From positions 237,837-301,836 of the forward strand of contig QZCP01000057.1 of the NCBI GenBank assembly GCA_003956705.1: DNA of 64,000 nucleotides, read 5' to 3'. Positions 35,749 through 50,067 of the stretch are shown in pieces. The position numbers and the translations under genes were made by a program. The first letter of the stretch is position 1; each line of letters opens with the position of its first letter. The notes beneath the pieces are model-generated. The model saw nothing but the letters and a program-made list of their open reading frames with translations. It searched no databases and was not told where the DNA came from. This stretch comes from Brevipalpus yothersi (lineage: Eukaryota > Arthropoda > Arachnida > Trombidiformes > Tenuipalpidae).

Positions 35749-36380
35749 TCTGAAACTTTCTATAGATGACTTTGTATTTATTGAATTCAGTTGATTTTTC
35801 CCTTATCGATTACAATATCTTGTTGAAATACAGTTATCTCACTTTTAAATATTAAACTGCATATCCATTTCTAATGTTCCATCCTGGACACACCAAAAAA
35901 TCATGCTAGATCAACCAAACTCACTGCAAATAATTATCTCTACACTGATGGTCGTGATGTCATGTCATGGAAGCTTCCCATTCATTCATCATGAGAACTC
36001 TCACAGTTCAGTAATACATGTTCGATGTTCGATGATCATTTCCTCTCGCGTAATGCATTCCACTTCTCTTCCTTCCTCTTCACTCTTTCCATTTTCAACA
36101 TCATGTACAAATGAGAAGCTCTTACTCTATTTCACTGATCTTTCTTTTAAACATATGGCTCACCATCAATGAACAAAAAAACTTTGATCAATCATAAATT
36201 TATCTTTTCTACTCAATCGATCAGCTTAAGACGCGGACCACAGGTGACAGTGAATCAGAGACAAAACTCACACATTAATGAGAGAGAAAATTGATTAAAA
36301 CTAAAATTCTTTTCTTTCTTTCTACCAAGCCAAAATCAACCCATGACTTTTCTCCATCTTTCACAGGAGGCTGATTACTT

Positions 36381-36383
<3 letters not shown>

Positions 36384-36437
<54 letters not shown>
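36384..36437. repeat. (CT)n microsatellite
   Basis: About 54 bp of uninterrupted CT. Confidence 0.95.
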
Positions 36438-36439
<2 letters not shown>

Positions 36440-37243
36440 ATCTCTTCCTGAGAAGGTTCAAAAGAGTTGTGTGTGTTTGTGAAACTTTTTAAAATTTTCG
36501 CTTTCACATCTTCATCCGATATCCTGGTGTGCACAGCGTGCCTGTTGGCCTATGTTGGAGAAGATAAATTTTGGCCTAACTCAAATGAACTCAAACCCAA
36601 AGGTCTTTCGCTTTTACTCTCTATCTTTTGATAGAAACTGGCCAGACAGGCCACAAGTATCATTTGGAATGGAAAGAAAGAGCCGGTTTCATGGATTTTG
36701 AATGGAATACGATACATACACACAATGGACAATTAAAGCAATGAAGGATAAAAGAGAAGAACATGATTCGAATGAGAGAATTTTGTCTTTCAATCATCAT
36801 CGAACCATTTCAATGGCAATAGAGTGTGTTGAGTAGAAGAAGGCATTGAAAAAAAGGAACCAAAATCGTCAAAGAATTTCAAGGGTGAGCCAACAGACAT
36901 TGAAGTCTTAACTAAATCAACTGAAATGAATCTCTATCATCATCATGGGGCAAGTAGCAAGTAGAGAAAGAGAGAGAAGAGCAAAATTGAAAATAATAAT
37001 AATATTCGAAATTGACTTCCCTGCTGACTTTTACCGACCATGAACACTCATCACAAGAAGTAGAAAGAAAAAGTATATATCAATTAATCATCCAAAGAAA
37101 TTAAATTGATTAGCAATTATTTTACGATAATTTTGCAAATCATTTTACCAACCCACTCTGTTTGTGGCTTCATCATCTATGAGCATAAATAAAAAAGAGC
37201 AAATGAAAGATGAACGATCATGACTTTTACTGGCAAAGTCATT

Positions 37244-37245
<2 letters not shown>

Positions 37246-37303
<58 letters not shown>
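37246..37303. repeat. (CT)n microsatellite
   Basis: About 58 bp of uninterrupted CT. Confidence 0.95.
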
Positions 37304-37306
<3 letters not shown>

Positions 37307-38873
37307 AAATGATTATCGCTCCAACGATTGTACTTGACCCGCTTGGAATCCAGGGAACTTGAGTTTCGTGATTCTTTTGCCTTCTGAATGGAAGTAGTAG
37401 TGCAGCATCCTCAATCTTCTCTGTTAAATGTTCACCATTGTTGCTTCATCTGTATGGCACCGATCTGTGATTCACACTGAATAATAGGAGAGTAAAAAAT
37501 TTGAATAGAGAGAGGAAAAGTGAATAGAGAAGATGCAATTGGACTGATGTGTGAAGATTGTATGAGCAGCCAAGAGCATTGCTTGGTTAACTTGATGGAA
37601 CAATTTTGTAGAAAGTTATCTGTAGATGTTCCTTCCATACCATAGACTTGTCATGAAGATTGATCTCGAAAAGAAATACATGTAGAGAAAGCGAAAGAGA
37701 AAGAGAACGAGTGGGGAGTGATAGTTTCTCAATGCTGCACACATGTTTCAAAAAATTTGATGAGGTCGATGTTAAGGTTCTCTCAATTCTTTGGAGCACA
37801 CAAACACTCACCCACAAACCAGACTAGACAGACTGTAACCCTGGTGTTTTCACTTTTTTCTACCCAAAAATTTGGTGGTTAAAAGTTATGCCCATGATGA
37901 GTGATCTCCAAATTTTTGTCACCACCAAAATTTTTCAAGTCACCATGTGAATATATCGACTGAATTTTTTCAGTTGAAGTATACATATGTGTGTGTTTTT
38001 GAACAGTGTGAATGTTTGGAAAATTTTCTCGTGAGGATAGCTTTTCTTATTCTTTTTTTTCTTACTTGCAATTGGAAATAAGAAAAAAATAAAAAAGCTT
38101 GACGAGCTTCAGAATTAAATGAGCATCAAAAAAGTAAGAAGAGAGAGAGAGTAAAAAAAATCAATCCTTCTCATCATATCTTAACGCCATCACGCGCCTA
38201 CTTTTATTGAGAGGATGTTGCTGGATGCTGGATTCATTGGATGGCGAAAGATGCTTTTTTTTCTTCTCTCTTCCTTGGGTATCAACGCCCTGTTGATATT
38301 CTTTCTTTTTTCATGTGAAATTTAAGCATCAAGATGATGCGATAGTAGTCAGAATCAAAAATTTGTTGCCACACGCTCATAGAGAGAGAAAGAGGAAGCA
38401 AGCTTTCCAATATTAACCCTTCCTCTTTCAAGAGGAAGTGTGTCCCATGTTCACCAATATTGCCTCTTTGATACTGAATTTTTCTATATCAAAATTTCAC
38501 ATTCAAAAGCATCATAGTATGTATCACACCAAACGAATAAAGAGACCCCTCATCATCCAATTTTGATGTTCAAAAATTTCGATTCAACTACGGAATAGAG
38601 ATTGTTTAGAGAGAAAAATTCAATCCAGCATCCATCTGGTCCACTATGGCAATTCACTGTGAAACAGTATGGTCTGCATGATAATATCTGTATAGATGTG
38701 TATGTATCATTCGAAGTAATTTTATGTGTGTGCATAATCGACTCTATGAGGGAAGAAAAATTGTTCACATTATGCGGCCAACAATGAATATGGGTAAAGG
38801 AGAGAACTGATAATAGGAATTATGAATATATCAGTCATGAACATAAGGAGAGAAAGAAAAATGTGTTCTGCAC

Positions 38874-38875
<2 letters not shown>

Positions 38876-38920
<45 letters not shown>
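38876..38920. repeat. (GA)n microsatellite
   Basis: About 45 bp of GA. Confidence 0.95.
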
Positions 38921-38927
<7 letters not shown>

Positions 38928-39382
38928 AAGAGCTCTCTTTTTCATGAGATAGAATGAAAAGATGTTCCAATGGAATGTAGTGATGGCTTATATACACCGA
39001 TATCATCTATTCAGTTCCCACTTGGATTCATCAATATTCCGTTTCTTCTCAACATGTATATATACCCTGCTTTTCCAGCCAGAATGTGTGATGGAGCAGT
39101 AAGGAAGAGCAGCAAGAACGAAGAAAAGATAGAGAGAGCGAAAAAAAATTTTGGCATGTAATTCAAGGCAAATATCCTCCATTCAGTCAACTGATTACCC
39201 AGCTATTTAACTCCACAATCCTTGTGAGGTGGGCCATCAATGTTTAACCAGTGATTCAAATAAATCAAGAGCGGCTCATTCGCCTAACATCAACAGTTGG
39301 AAAAAATTGCTCGTGAAATGAGATGTATATTGTGGATGGAAGAGAGAGAAAGGGGATGTTTGCTTAACTCATTGATCCAGTC

Positions 39383-39384
<2 letters not shown>

Positions 39385-39437
<53 letters not shown>
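39385..39437. repeat. (GA)n microsatellite
   Basis: About 53 bp of GA; a third tract follows at 39794-39823. Confidence 0.95.
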
Positions 39438-39441
<4 letters not shown>

Positions 39442-39791
39442 TCCGATTAGTGAACTGAAAATGAGAAAATGCGTTGGCTTTTTTGACCATTATCATTTAT
39501 CCATTGAACGCTCAAATGTTACAAACGGAAACGGAAACAACCTTTCCCAGCATATCAAGTAGCAAAATGATCTACCATCAAAAGATTCAACAACCTATTC
39601 TCTCTTCTCTCTTTTCCTAACCGATTGTTTTCTCCTTCTACTTGTATCGATTGTGCAGCATTCTTATCTTGGATGATTGTCATCTTCGGGAATGATGCGG
39701 TAAAAAGGTAAAACAGAAAGAGCCAAGTAAGCTTCGTTTCACAACTTGTTTTGGGCCTGTTTTGGAGAGGAAAGGGAGAGAAAAGAGAGAT

Positions 39792-39828
<37 letters not shown>

Positions 39829-40565
39829 GTGAGTTGAATAGAGGAGAGAGAAAAGATGAGAAAGAGAGAGGAATGGTCAAGATTATTTTTGCTCCCAAGA
39901 TTTTGGTTAAGTGCTAGCAACATTTCAGAACGTTAAAAATCAAGCGTGATATCAGGACGTCCAACGAAGTGAGAGAGGAAGAGAGAGAGAGAGAAGAGAT
40001 TGAAAAAGTTACGTAGGAGTTAATTCAGTGGACATACAAGGTGTGGGTAAGTTAGCAATGAATGATAACGCTCATGTCGACTAAATTCTTTTACCGAAAA
40101 GATATCAAGTGAATAGTGTGTGTCTTCCTTACCTCCTCCAAAAAATTGTGATAGTTAAAAGTTAGTAAATTCTCTTGGTGCGAGTGAAACTTGCCATGGA
40201 TGAATTAGTGTGTTACCATATGGACTAGTGATCATCATCATAGCCACTCAATAATCTTGGCACGGACTTTTTTTGTGCCCCGAAAAAGAAAGTACCAAAT
40301 TTATCACGTTCATCTTGGGGCTACCTTTACCCCGAACGTTGATATATACCAGTGGATTTATGCTACTAGATTTTTTTCTTCACTGATTTCGTCACGATTT
40401 TCTTTTATCAACACCATCATCTTTTTCAATCGGATTTTCAGCTCTCTTGAATTGATTAATACTGATAGTAATAATAATAATTGATTGCCATTGCCACCTC
40501 CAAGTGTTGTTGAAACTCTTTCGAGAAAAGAGTTCCATTAATGGTGTGTCCAATTCGTATATTGG

Positions 40566-43500
40566 ATGAGCCTCTCTGTTAAGCCAACTTCACCACCAAA
40601 GCCATGGATTATTCCATCTCAACGATGTGGCTTGGCCTATTGGCAACGAAAAGTGATCAAGTTGACCAAAGATAGTGGACAACAAAATTGTCAATTGCCA
40701 TCCACATCGTCCAGCTCATCGGCAACAGTGGCCACCACCACTACCACTTCAACGATAATCACTCCAACAATCATCAATGTTACCCACTGTGGTGATGTGG
40801 TTGATGTCGATAACCGGCAAGTAGTGAATGGAAATCGCAGTGGAAATCAATTTGATTGTGATCCCAACACTCGAAGACATTTGTTACCGCCACAATTTTA
40901 TCGTTTATCTTCCAATTTCTCTTTCCTCCATCCACTCACCACCGTTTGCAGTCCACAAATTGAAGAGGATGAAGAAGACGAAATGGCATGGCCTCATATA
41001 TCGAGAATGCCCTCTGACACTGGTTCCTCATCATCTTCATCTTCTTCATCCTCTTCTTTCGCTCCTTCTTCGGCCACTACCACTGCTGATGAGCCTGATG
41101 CTGCTGTTTCTTCTTCTTCTTCTTCTTTCATCATTTCCACAAACTGTGATCTCAAAAATTCTAATGTGATCGTTGATGATGCCGGAAAGCTGCTGAATGC
41201 TGGCCTCAGACCACATACAGTTAGTTTGGGTCACGAATTTCGTCATCGATTACACAATCCACAAGAAAGTAGTAGCAGTAGTAGTAGTGCTGGTGCTGGT
41301 AGAAGTATCAGAGGAAAAAGTAGTGGTAGTAGTAGTGATGAAAAAAGTGAGAATGTTGTCGAAAATTTGAACGGTAACGGGAAGCTGAGAAGAAGATTGG
41401 ATGAAGAAGAGAAGAAGAAGAAGAAGAAGCTTAAAGATGAAGAAGATGGTAAGAAGAGTAAAGAAGAAGATGCGAATGAAGCTGCACAAGGAGATTCTAG
41501 TAGCGATAGTTATGCTACTAGGCAGGAGCAACATCGTCCGTGTTACTCATGGCTTGGATCATCATTTTCCAGTGATTCTAATAATAGTTTGTCTAATTAT
41601 AAACATCTAGTGCACCCATCTAATCAACTGGGACTACTACTACTCGACGGTGGTGGTAATGCTAGTGGTGATGGTGGTGACTTGCCATCACAAAATTACT
41701 CCAATTTTTGTTCATCTTCACTTTCTTCCTTGTATTCACCTATTACTACTACTATTGAGCAACATTGCGATGAATGTGAATACTGTTCAACGACAACAGC
41801 AGCAACAGAAACAACAACAACAACAATTGATGATAAGAAATATTCAAAAAATTTATCATCTGATAATAGTGATCAGGTGAATGATTTTTATACCAATTTT
41901 CCATCAAGACGAAATTCTGTTGGAACTTATTTCACTGATCGTCATGAAGATTTTCTTCACTATTATCACCTAGTTGATTGTGAGCCTATCCACCATCAAT
42001 GGAATAGTCAACAAGATGATCTCAGTTGGCAAGAAGTGTTCACCACACTTTCATCCATCTCATGTGAAGTGAAAAGTTTTCATGAGCGATTAAATTTTGC
42101 TCCTATTTTGTATTATCATCATCAATTACTCCACTATGATCTTGCCCATAAAGCTATACAATATTATCATAAAAATCATCATAATCGAAAACAAAAATTA
42201 TCACCAAGCGGTCATTGTCAAGCCAGTAAATCAGATCAAGTATACTCGACCACTGGCCACTTGGAAAATAATTCAAAAAGTAATAATCCAATTGTATTGT
42301 CAAATCGTTTTCAGGACACTTATGTGTGGTGTCCGAACAATATTCATGATACAGACGAAAGAATTAATCATCATCACCAACGACATCATCAAAACGTATG
42401 CATCGATAGTATTCAAGTGTGTACAAGTGATCATGACCATCATTCTCACCACCATCGCCATCACCGATGTCCAACAATTTCATCTCCACCATCCTCATCC
42501 TTCTCAGTCTCATGTCCATTAATCGCATCATCCAATGGATCGCAAGTGATGAGCAGCAACATTTTATCCTCCAATGGATCCGATTCCCCTATCTCATCAC
42601 TTCCATCTCCTTCCCGTCAATCTGGCCTCAAACCTTCAAATCATATCGGAAAGCCGCCGATTAATCGAGCTCAACGGCTAGTGTCAAGTGATCGATCCAA
42701 GAGTAACACTTTTCTATCCAACATACCAACATCTTCCTCTTCACATCATCCAGCATCCACGACTAAACTGAAACCACTTTCATCACCATCACCACAATTC
42801 AAGACATCATCACAAAAGTGTCCATCAGTTCCTATTTCTTCCTCTCGTCCAGTTTCATCCCGTTCGACTACATCCATTTCTGTGGCTCCTCGACGTCGTG
42901 ATATATTAAAACTTAATAGTAATAATAATCAACGATTACCAACATCAACAAAGTTTGCCCATCAATCGAGTGTCAGTGGTATCAAAAGTAGTGATGCTGG
43001 TGGTGGTGTTGGCTCAAAAATATTCAATAATAAAAAAGAGTCCAAATTTCAAGATCATCAAACTTGTGATGTGAATGTGGATGATCATGATGATCAAAAA
43101 ATTAAATTAGAACGTATCCAATCGATTCTTGCTGCTTTAGATAGTAGCAAGTATCGAACTCGATCTGCCAGTAGATCACGTCGATCATCTTTTGGTTGCG
43201 GTAGTGGTAATGTTGATAGTAGATCAGCATCACTAAATTCAAAGTCTCTCTCAACTCGAAGTTTCACATTTGATGTTGGTGAAATTAGCTTTGTACCGGT
43301 ACCTGTATTGACCGCTGTCCAAGTAACACGAACACCTTTCGGTACTTTACACAAATTTCGTCGATCATTATCATCTGTTCAATCTCGTGAAGCAGCTAAT
43401 GTGATTATTGATACAGTGCTTTTCGGTGGTCATCATAATTCTCAAGCGGAAGTGATCAGTGATCCAGACAATCAGCAGCAACCACCAGCAGCAACATCGA

Positions 43501-46500
43501 CATCGATACCAGCACCGAAGCCACCACAAAGACAACATCGAAAACCGGCAACATTTAACGTTACCAGTAAGCCACCATTATCATTACCACCTTCACCAAA
43601 TTCAACTCTCCGGCGACAATCGTCCATCAAGAGTGGTGATCATCACCAGCATCACAAACATTTGAAGCCAGTGATCAAAGGAAATGATGCTAAGCCATCG
43701 CTATTAGCTTGCCAAATTGGTTGTGGTGATTTTACGGATCATCTTCACCAATCATCGGAAAGAATGTCCACCGACAATCCGACGATCGGTGACAATACTC
43801 AGTCTTCTTCGTTTTTGGTAACATCTCCACCATCATCACAACAGCAAGTTGATAATTCAAAAGTTACCACTTCAAAGCATGCCAGACCATTTGTTCGCAG
43901 TAGTTCACTGATTTTGATGCCAAAAAAATCAACTACCACAACAACAGCAGCAACAGTGGCATCAACAAAAGAAAGTATATCCAGCCAGCAACGTACAAAA
44001 TGTGGACATTATCAACAAGCATCAGCATCAGCAACATCAAAAGATGAAATCAAATCTTCAACTTTGCCTCGTCAAAAGCGTCTCTCTTATTTAGAGAATC
44101 CATTTACGGTAGCCAAATCAGCATCCTCATCACATGAAAATGTGATGATCAAATTTCTCGATGAATGCCCTTCGACACTGAGAAAACCATTCTTTTCCAG
44201 TAATACTAGCAAAAGGATAGACAAAAAATTTAGCCAAAATGTTCCTCATTCACCATTGTTTGATAGTAATTCTCAAACTCGATCTTTTAATGACCTCCAC
44301 ACAGCTGTTTCCCGTTATTCGGAAGATGATTCACATCCAATTGATGATGATGATACTGATAATAATCGATCTCAGTTTACCGGTATTGGTAAATCAAAGA
44401 GAGCACCAAAATTGGGATCACCAAATCAAGCAAAATACAATCAATCCATTGAATTGGCTGAACTTGGTGAAAGTTTACACACATTCAATGAGCCGAGTGT
44501 CCGAACAGAAGTTATTGTAACCCATCCAACACCCACACCACCATCCATCGATGAGGTGTCCAAAAGTGATCCATTCGAAACTATCAGTGGTGGTGGTGGT
44601 GGTGGGGGTGATAATAATAATGATGGTGATCTAAGTCCAACCGATTCGGTGGTCCGCTTCCGGCGATCATCACTCAGTCCGGAAGAGAGAAAAAATCGAC
44701 GTCGTGTTCGCATGATACTCAGTTCAATTGAGGTGCCAAGTAATCGAGATATATCCAATCATCTAATGATTCCCCATGATACCTGTAATCTTGATTCCGA
44801 TGCTCACACCATGAAGCCATATCTTCAACGAAAATCATCTCTACCAGAGGAAGCAGATCAAGATCCCGAATTTGCATATCACAAGCGAACTATAAGCTCA
44901 GTGGTACCCTTGGGCCAAGTTTATACAGGAGCCGATCAGCAGCACTCAGGACAACGTTGCGTGCCGACATTATCCGATGAAAGTGGGATAAAAAATATGC
45001 AATATAATCATCATCAACATCATCAACATCATTCGTCTGATGTGACGGACACGCTTAATGTCCACAGTGTTAGGGGTGATATCAAGGAAAGCCGTCCGGT
45101 CGATGGCCTGATTAATAGTACCAGTAACGATACCGCCACCAGCCCTACAACCACCTCTACATCTACCATTACCACCACAACCATTGCCACAACTGCCACA
45201 ACCACTGGCACTGCCAGTACCAGTGGTAATAGTGTTGGCAAAGAATCAAGTGGCTCAATTCCACTATCAAAGCGAACCAGTTGCTCTACATCACATTTGA
45301 ATATGAATCAAAAGGCAAAGCGTTCACCAAATATGTTGCTATCAGATTTTTCGGAAAGCTCAACACTGACCTATCCAGGAGGCTTGATGATGATCTCACC
45401 ACGATCACAAGTGGGTGGTGGAGGCAGAAATGGGTCCGGTTCAAGGTACTGTAAGAAGCCTCTTCGTGGGCCGTACGGAGAGATGTTGGAAGAGGAGATG
45501 AGAAAATCGTCTATATCCGAAAAACAGCGATCATTATACATTGATCTGGCTTTTCTCAATGATCTCATTGAATCTGGTAAGCGTCGATCATCATCAAATG
45601 ATGGTGGTGGCGGTGGTGGTGAACGTCCTGGATCACCGGTGGCCACTGAGATCGGCGGTAAAATTGATACAACTAGTGGGCCAATGGCTGAATTACCCAT
45701 GTCCAGTGGTTCTGTGGGGGGCAGCGGTAGCAAATCATTGACTCGATCATCATCTGAAGCTAGTGATCGAAAATCATTGGATTCACATGCTACTCGATCC
45801 TCGTATACCGGCAGCTCATCGTCCAGACCAAGTAGTATCACGATAGGCGATGGTAAGTTAGAGGCAACATCCACACATGCATACTTACACTAAGATTAGA
45901 ACAAAACTAATCATGCATGATGATGAATTTGAATAGTTTGAAAGAAAAATATCAAAAATTATAGCTATATTTAATGTATTTAATATAAACTTACACACGC
46001 ATAAATTTATGCATAGCTTCTGGGAAAAATTACGCAATCAAGTGGCTAACATTTGTTTTTTTATCCACTTTTTGTGGATTGTATATTTGAATAATATTTC
46101 AATTAATTATGATAATCGATTTGATCATACTGATTATGTATCACTCCTTGATGATACTGGTGATCAAAATTATCAATAGAAAAACTCATCACTACCTGAA
46201 AGTGGTTCACTTGAAAGAGATGGAGAAGAAAAAAAACAGTTTTTGCCCACTTGAGAAACAGATCAGCAAAAGATGATCTTTTTTTGCTACATTCAAACAT
46301 CCTATTCAAATACACTTGTTGATCAGTAGTTAAATTGTTAATTTTTTTTCACCCAGCACTTTAGAGTAAAAATTGATCATGAAAAAATCGAATCAATTAA
46401 TACATTAATTCAAATACATGTAGTATGCCTAAAATTTAATCAATTTTTGATGTGTTGATTATTTCTTATTATTATTTGCTCGTTTTTTTTCTCTCTCAGG

Positions 46501-46921
46501 TCAACAAGTACATCCTCCCCATCTATTGCCATCTCAATCAGATCTTCCCTCATCCAGTAGCAGTAATAGTTCAACAACTACGATAAATTTTGATCAAATC
46601 AGTGTCGGATGTAGTGTTGGTGGTGGCAGTGGATCAGGTTCACACTCATCAACATTGACAGTCGGCAAAGAGACATCATCATCACCGACAATCATCAATA
46701 GTAAATTGCTTACCACCAAAACTGGCGGCAAGCCACCCGATTTACCATCTCTACCACCGCCAGTACCATCAAGATGGACATCTTCCTCATCCACACCACC
46801 GTCAAGATCAGCTTCCAATTCATCCTCATCTCCATCATCATCTCATGTTACGTCCAGTAAAACAAAATCCACTTCACCATCAGATGCTATTCGGCGAAGT
46901 TTAATCGGCAAACGCCATAAC
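40566..46921 (+). CDS. Large serine-rich protein of unknown function, 5' exons (continues downstream)
   Basis: Exon 1, 40566-45852, is 5.3 kb and begins at ATG (MSLSVKP). A GT-AG intron of 647 bp follows, then exon 2, 46500-46921, in frame and ending with a consensus donor (GTGAGT). About 1,903 residues are visible and the 3' end is not seen. Much is low complexity: Ser, Thr, His, Asn and Gln runs from simple codon repeats, and basic Ser-Arg patches (RTRSASRSRRSSFGCG). Two stretches look ordered and possibly conserved. One is TFDVGEISFVPVPVLTAVQV (around residue 905), followed by a TPFGTLHKFRRSL tract. The other is LRGPYGEMLEEEMRKSS, continuing to IDLAFLNDLIESG (residues about 1630-1675). I do not recognise the family. 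The composition suggests a disordered, phosphorylated N-terminal region of a signalling or cytoskeletal protein. Confidence 0.75.
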
Positions 46922-47079
46922 GTGAGTGGACATCTCTTTGCCGTTTTTTTTCTATTATAATTCCTATTATTTCTATCCACTCAACACTAGTCCATCACAT
47001 ACAATCCCCCTCCCTCCTCCTCCCCTCTCGGCTTCTACTCTTTCCTAATTGACGTAAATGGGCCAATTCCGGATTCTCA

Positions 47080-47082
<3 letters not shown>

Positions 47083-47158
<76 letters not shown>
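47083..47158. repeat. (CT)n microsatellite
   Basis: About 76 bp, the longest gap-free tract in the window, just downstream of the serine-rich exon 2. Confidence 0.95.
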
Positions 47159-47161
<3 letters not shown>

Positions 47162-47851
47162 CATGATTGTGATCTGATGTCCATCGTCTCTGTTGGCAGT
47201 CCACTCAGTTTCATCTTCATCTTTTGCTCCTTCTATTTCTCTCTTCTCTCTTCTCTCTTTCGTGCGAACGAATGTGGAAGCTTTCTCATGCTCTCTCTTC
47301 ATCCATGCAAATCACGAAAACATTTTACATGCAAAAATCTGTCCAAATATATGCTGTTTGCATGAATAATGAGATAGCATGGCAGTATTATTGGTAAAAG
47401 AGAGAGAGAGGAGAGAGAGGATGAATGCATGATGCAAGATCAAATCTCGATTGTTCACTGTAGATGAGTCAAAAAAGCGATACCCAGGAACACATTATCA
47501 CCATGATACTTGGTCATCGTACAATGGCCTGTAGTCTCTAAATACAACATGTGCATGTAGGCAGAGAAAGAGAGAGGGAGAGAGAGGAGATGAATGCAAA
47601 AAGAAAAAAGAAGTGACTATTGACCACCCACTCATTTATGAAGCTCATATTCATCGTTATCGAGAATCAAATGAATAGCCTCTCTTCCCCCCCTTTTTCT
47701 CTCACACTGCTTGAGCCACTCATAAGATCACTCACAAGAGATGTTACAACAACAACGGTAACTTACCACAATCTGATAGAGAATTAAGATGTGGGAGGCT
47801 GAGGATGCTCAAGCTGATTATCTTACATGTACATGTATATGTTTTTGAACT

Positions 47852-47884
<33 letters not shown>

Positions 47885-49344
47885 CCTCGTTTATATTTGA
47901 ACTTGATGCGAGTGGCTTATCGACTGAGCCCAAAATGGCTTCAGTCTATCCTATTCTTGGAGCCTTTCTACAAGACATTGTTGAAAATTGTTTTTTACTT
48001 ACTTTATCTCGTTTTTTTTACCTCGTTTCTATTTTTATTTCATAAGAGGAGAGAATAATTCCATAAGTATAAGGTTAACGCTAGAACTATCAATACTTTA
48101 ATATTCATAATGTGATGTCTGATTTGATCAGCTCTTTATATACCGGAAAAAAGTAATCATTCAATGTAAATTTCCAAAAATTTTAATGTTGAGAAATAGT
48201 CCATCACCAATATCGATTGGCATACGAAGACTTTGATCGACTTTTCTCACCATTCACATCTTCACTTTCTTCTTTAAATTAATGATCTACCATAGCCATT
48301 GATCGGATCTTCTATTTTTCCGATTCCTCTTATTTCTCTCAAACTAATTGCCACAAAACATACAGCAATAACAACTTAGCTCTTTACCCATTCCTTTTTC
48401 CAATGTAAAATGCTCACAATCTTCACAATTACGGGATGCATGTAACGAATGAATCCAATCTTATATACGTAACAAACATCCAAGACCAACCAAATGATGA
48501 AGCGTGGGCGATTGGATTGGAAAAATATCCAATGAACATTTATTTAGATGCATACATGTATATACAGTTAAGTATAATAGTCTGACTGGGTGATCTTATT
48601 TCATACCATGTATTATTTTCAAACCTTGAACCAAGTTCAGTCTGTGAGAAAAGTATTGACACTCTCTCGATTGGCTATATGATTGTTTATTTGATAGGAA
48701 TTTTGATGAAAAAAAAATTTACAATCATCAATGCAACCATATTCACTTGAAATTCCTATCGATTGCTTCCAAATCTTTCAGAATACCAAGTTTATTGTAT
48801 CATTTTCTCTCCTATTATACATTTGAACAGTCATGTTGTCAAAATTTGAACAGATTTTCTTTCCCAAATATATAGAACTCGAGCTCGTTTGTAAGCCTTT
48901 GGTTGAGCAAGATGTTCACTTATTGATCATCAATACAATAGTTAACACCATGTGATTTCTGAAAGTTGTATGTGAGAAGAATGATCTTACCTACATGTGT
49001 GTGTATACATGTATACTGTGAAATCATTCAAGATCCATGTATTGTTCATGGATTCTTACACTGTTGTGACTTTTTTTTTCTCAAGCATCCAGCATATAAG
49101 GATTCATTTCATCTTGACTATTCGGTAGGAAGCATGTTAAAATGATCACTCGTAAAACCTTGAATATCTATTCTATCATCATACTCTAAGGTTTCTTTCC
49201 CAATAGTTTTCTTCTGATCTTTTTCTCCAGAATCTGATTTCAAATCTGAGCATCGGAAGAGAGAAAGAGAGAAAATTCATCGAGTGAGTCGAGAGTATTC
49301 AATGTACATGTATCTTTCAGTATCTTTCAACAAGTAGATCAATA

Positions 49345-49347
<3 letters not shown>

Positions 49348-49384
<37 letters not shown>
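49348..49384. repeat. (CT)n microsatellite
   Basis: About 37 bp of CT. Confidence 0.95.
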
Positions 49385-49388
<4 letters not shown>

Positions 49389-50067
49389 TATATGCTCTCT
49401 CTCTCCATGCTCTCCGTGACTACCTGAGCATTTAGCTTCACTTGAGACGAGGAACAGAGTAAAAGTGAATGTCGAGAACGATAGAATGCATAAAATGTTC
49501 AAAGTACGAATGTATACTCGATTGTATACGGCGACAAGTTTATGTGTATCATTCTCTTCCGATTATCAACCGAGCATTACATTGTTCAATTTGTTTATAG
49601 TACTGTAATATACTCACTGTGTGTGGATGTGCTCCATTGGAATACTCGGGAGAATCACATTATTAAGTGTAGAACTTGTTATGAATCAATCCAATTTTTG
49701 CAAACATAAAGAAAATCATATCAAAACAGCATGTATTCCCGTTGATCACTTGTTTTGATTTGATTCAATCAAATCTATTTATCTATTCGAAGGATCCATG
49801 AATTTGTTCCACTTTTTCATACCATTTTTCATCTTCTCTCTGGTGAAAATACGTATAAATCAAATTTATCTATCTCATCACACTATTTCCCGCCTTTATT
49901 TATCGATATATGCTGCTACTGCAACCAAATACCACTACTACTTCTACTATCATTGCAACTTGCCCGAATTCGAATTTATTTCATCCAATCTAATCATAAA
50001 TTTTATCAAACCGTTACTCTATCCGTTATTTTCGGTGATTTTCGGTTGTTGTGAGTGAAACTTAGTG

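Larger units (their letters stand above)
18520..35800. repeat. Large degenerate inverted duplication (two arms around an 8-kb spacer)
   Basis: Left arm about 18520-22440, right arm about 30150-35800, in opposite orientation. Both carry receptor sequence, 5S rRNA, NIFK and ORC4 in the same order. The right arm is complete. The left arm has lost about 980 bp of the receptor, about 300 bp before the 5S gene, about 32 bp of NIFK exon 1 and about 970 bp between NIFK and ORC4. Arm identity is about 90% in non-coding sequence. The spacer holds the SLC37 gene and the receptor 5' half. Confidence 0.93.
35749..40565. other. 4.8-kb intergenic region with microsatellites
   Basis: No credible gene on either strand. 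It holds long (CT)n tracts at 36384-36437 and 37246-37303, and (GA)n tracts at 38876-38920, 39385-39437 and 39794-39823. The final few hundred bases before 40566 are probably 5' UTR or promoter of the serine-rich gene. Confidence 0.5.
46922..50067. other. Probable intron of the serine-rich gene
   Basis: About 3.1 kb after the donor at 46922, without a recognisable exon. It contains (CT)n tracts at 47083-47158 and 49348-49384. The frame just before 50068 looks like non-coding leader. Confidence 0.45.

Noticed and set aside
45371..45874. 167-codon minus-strand frame, and other minus-strand frames under the serine-rich exon
   Set aside because: Shadow frames of a strongly biased coding sequence; no domain and no start context.
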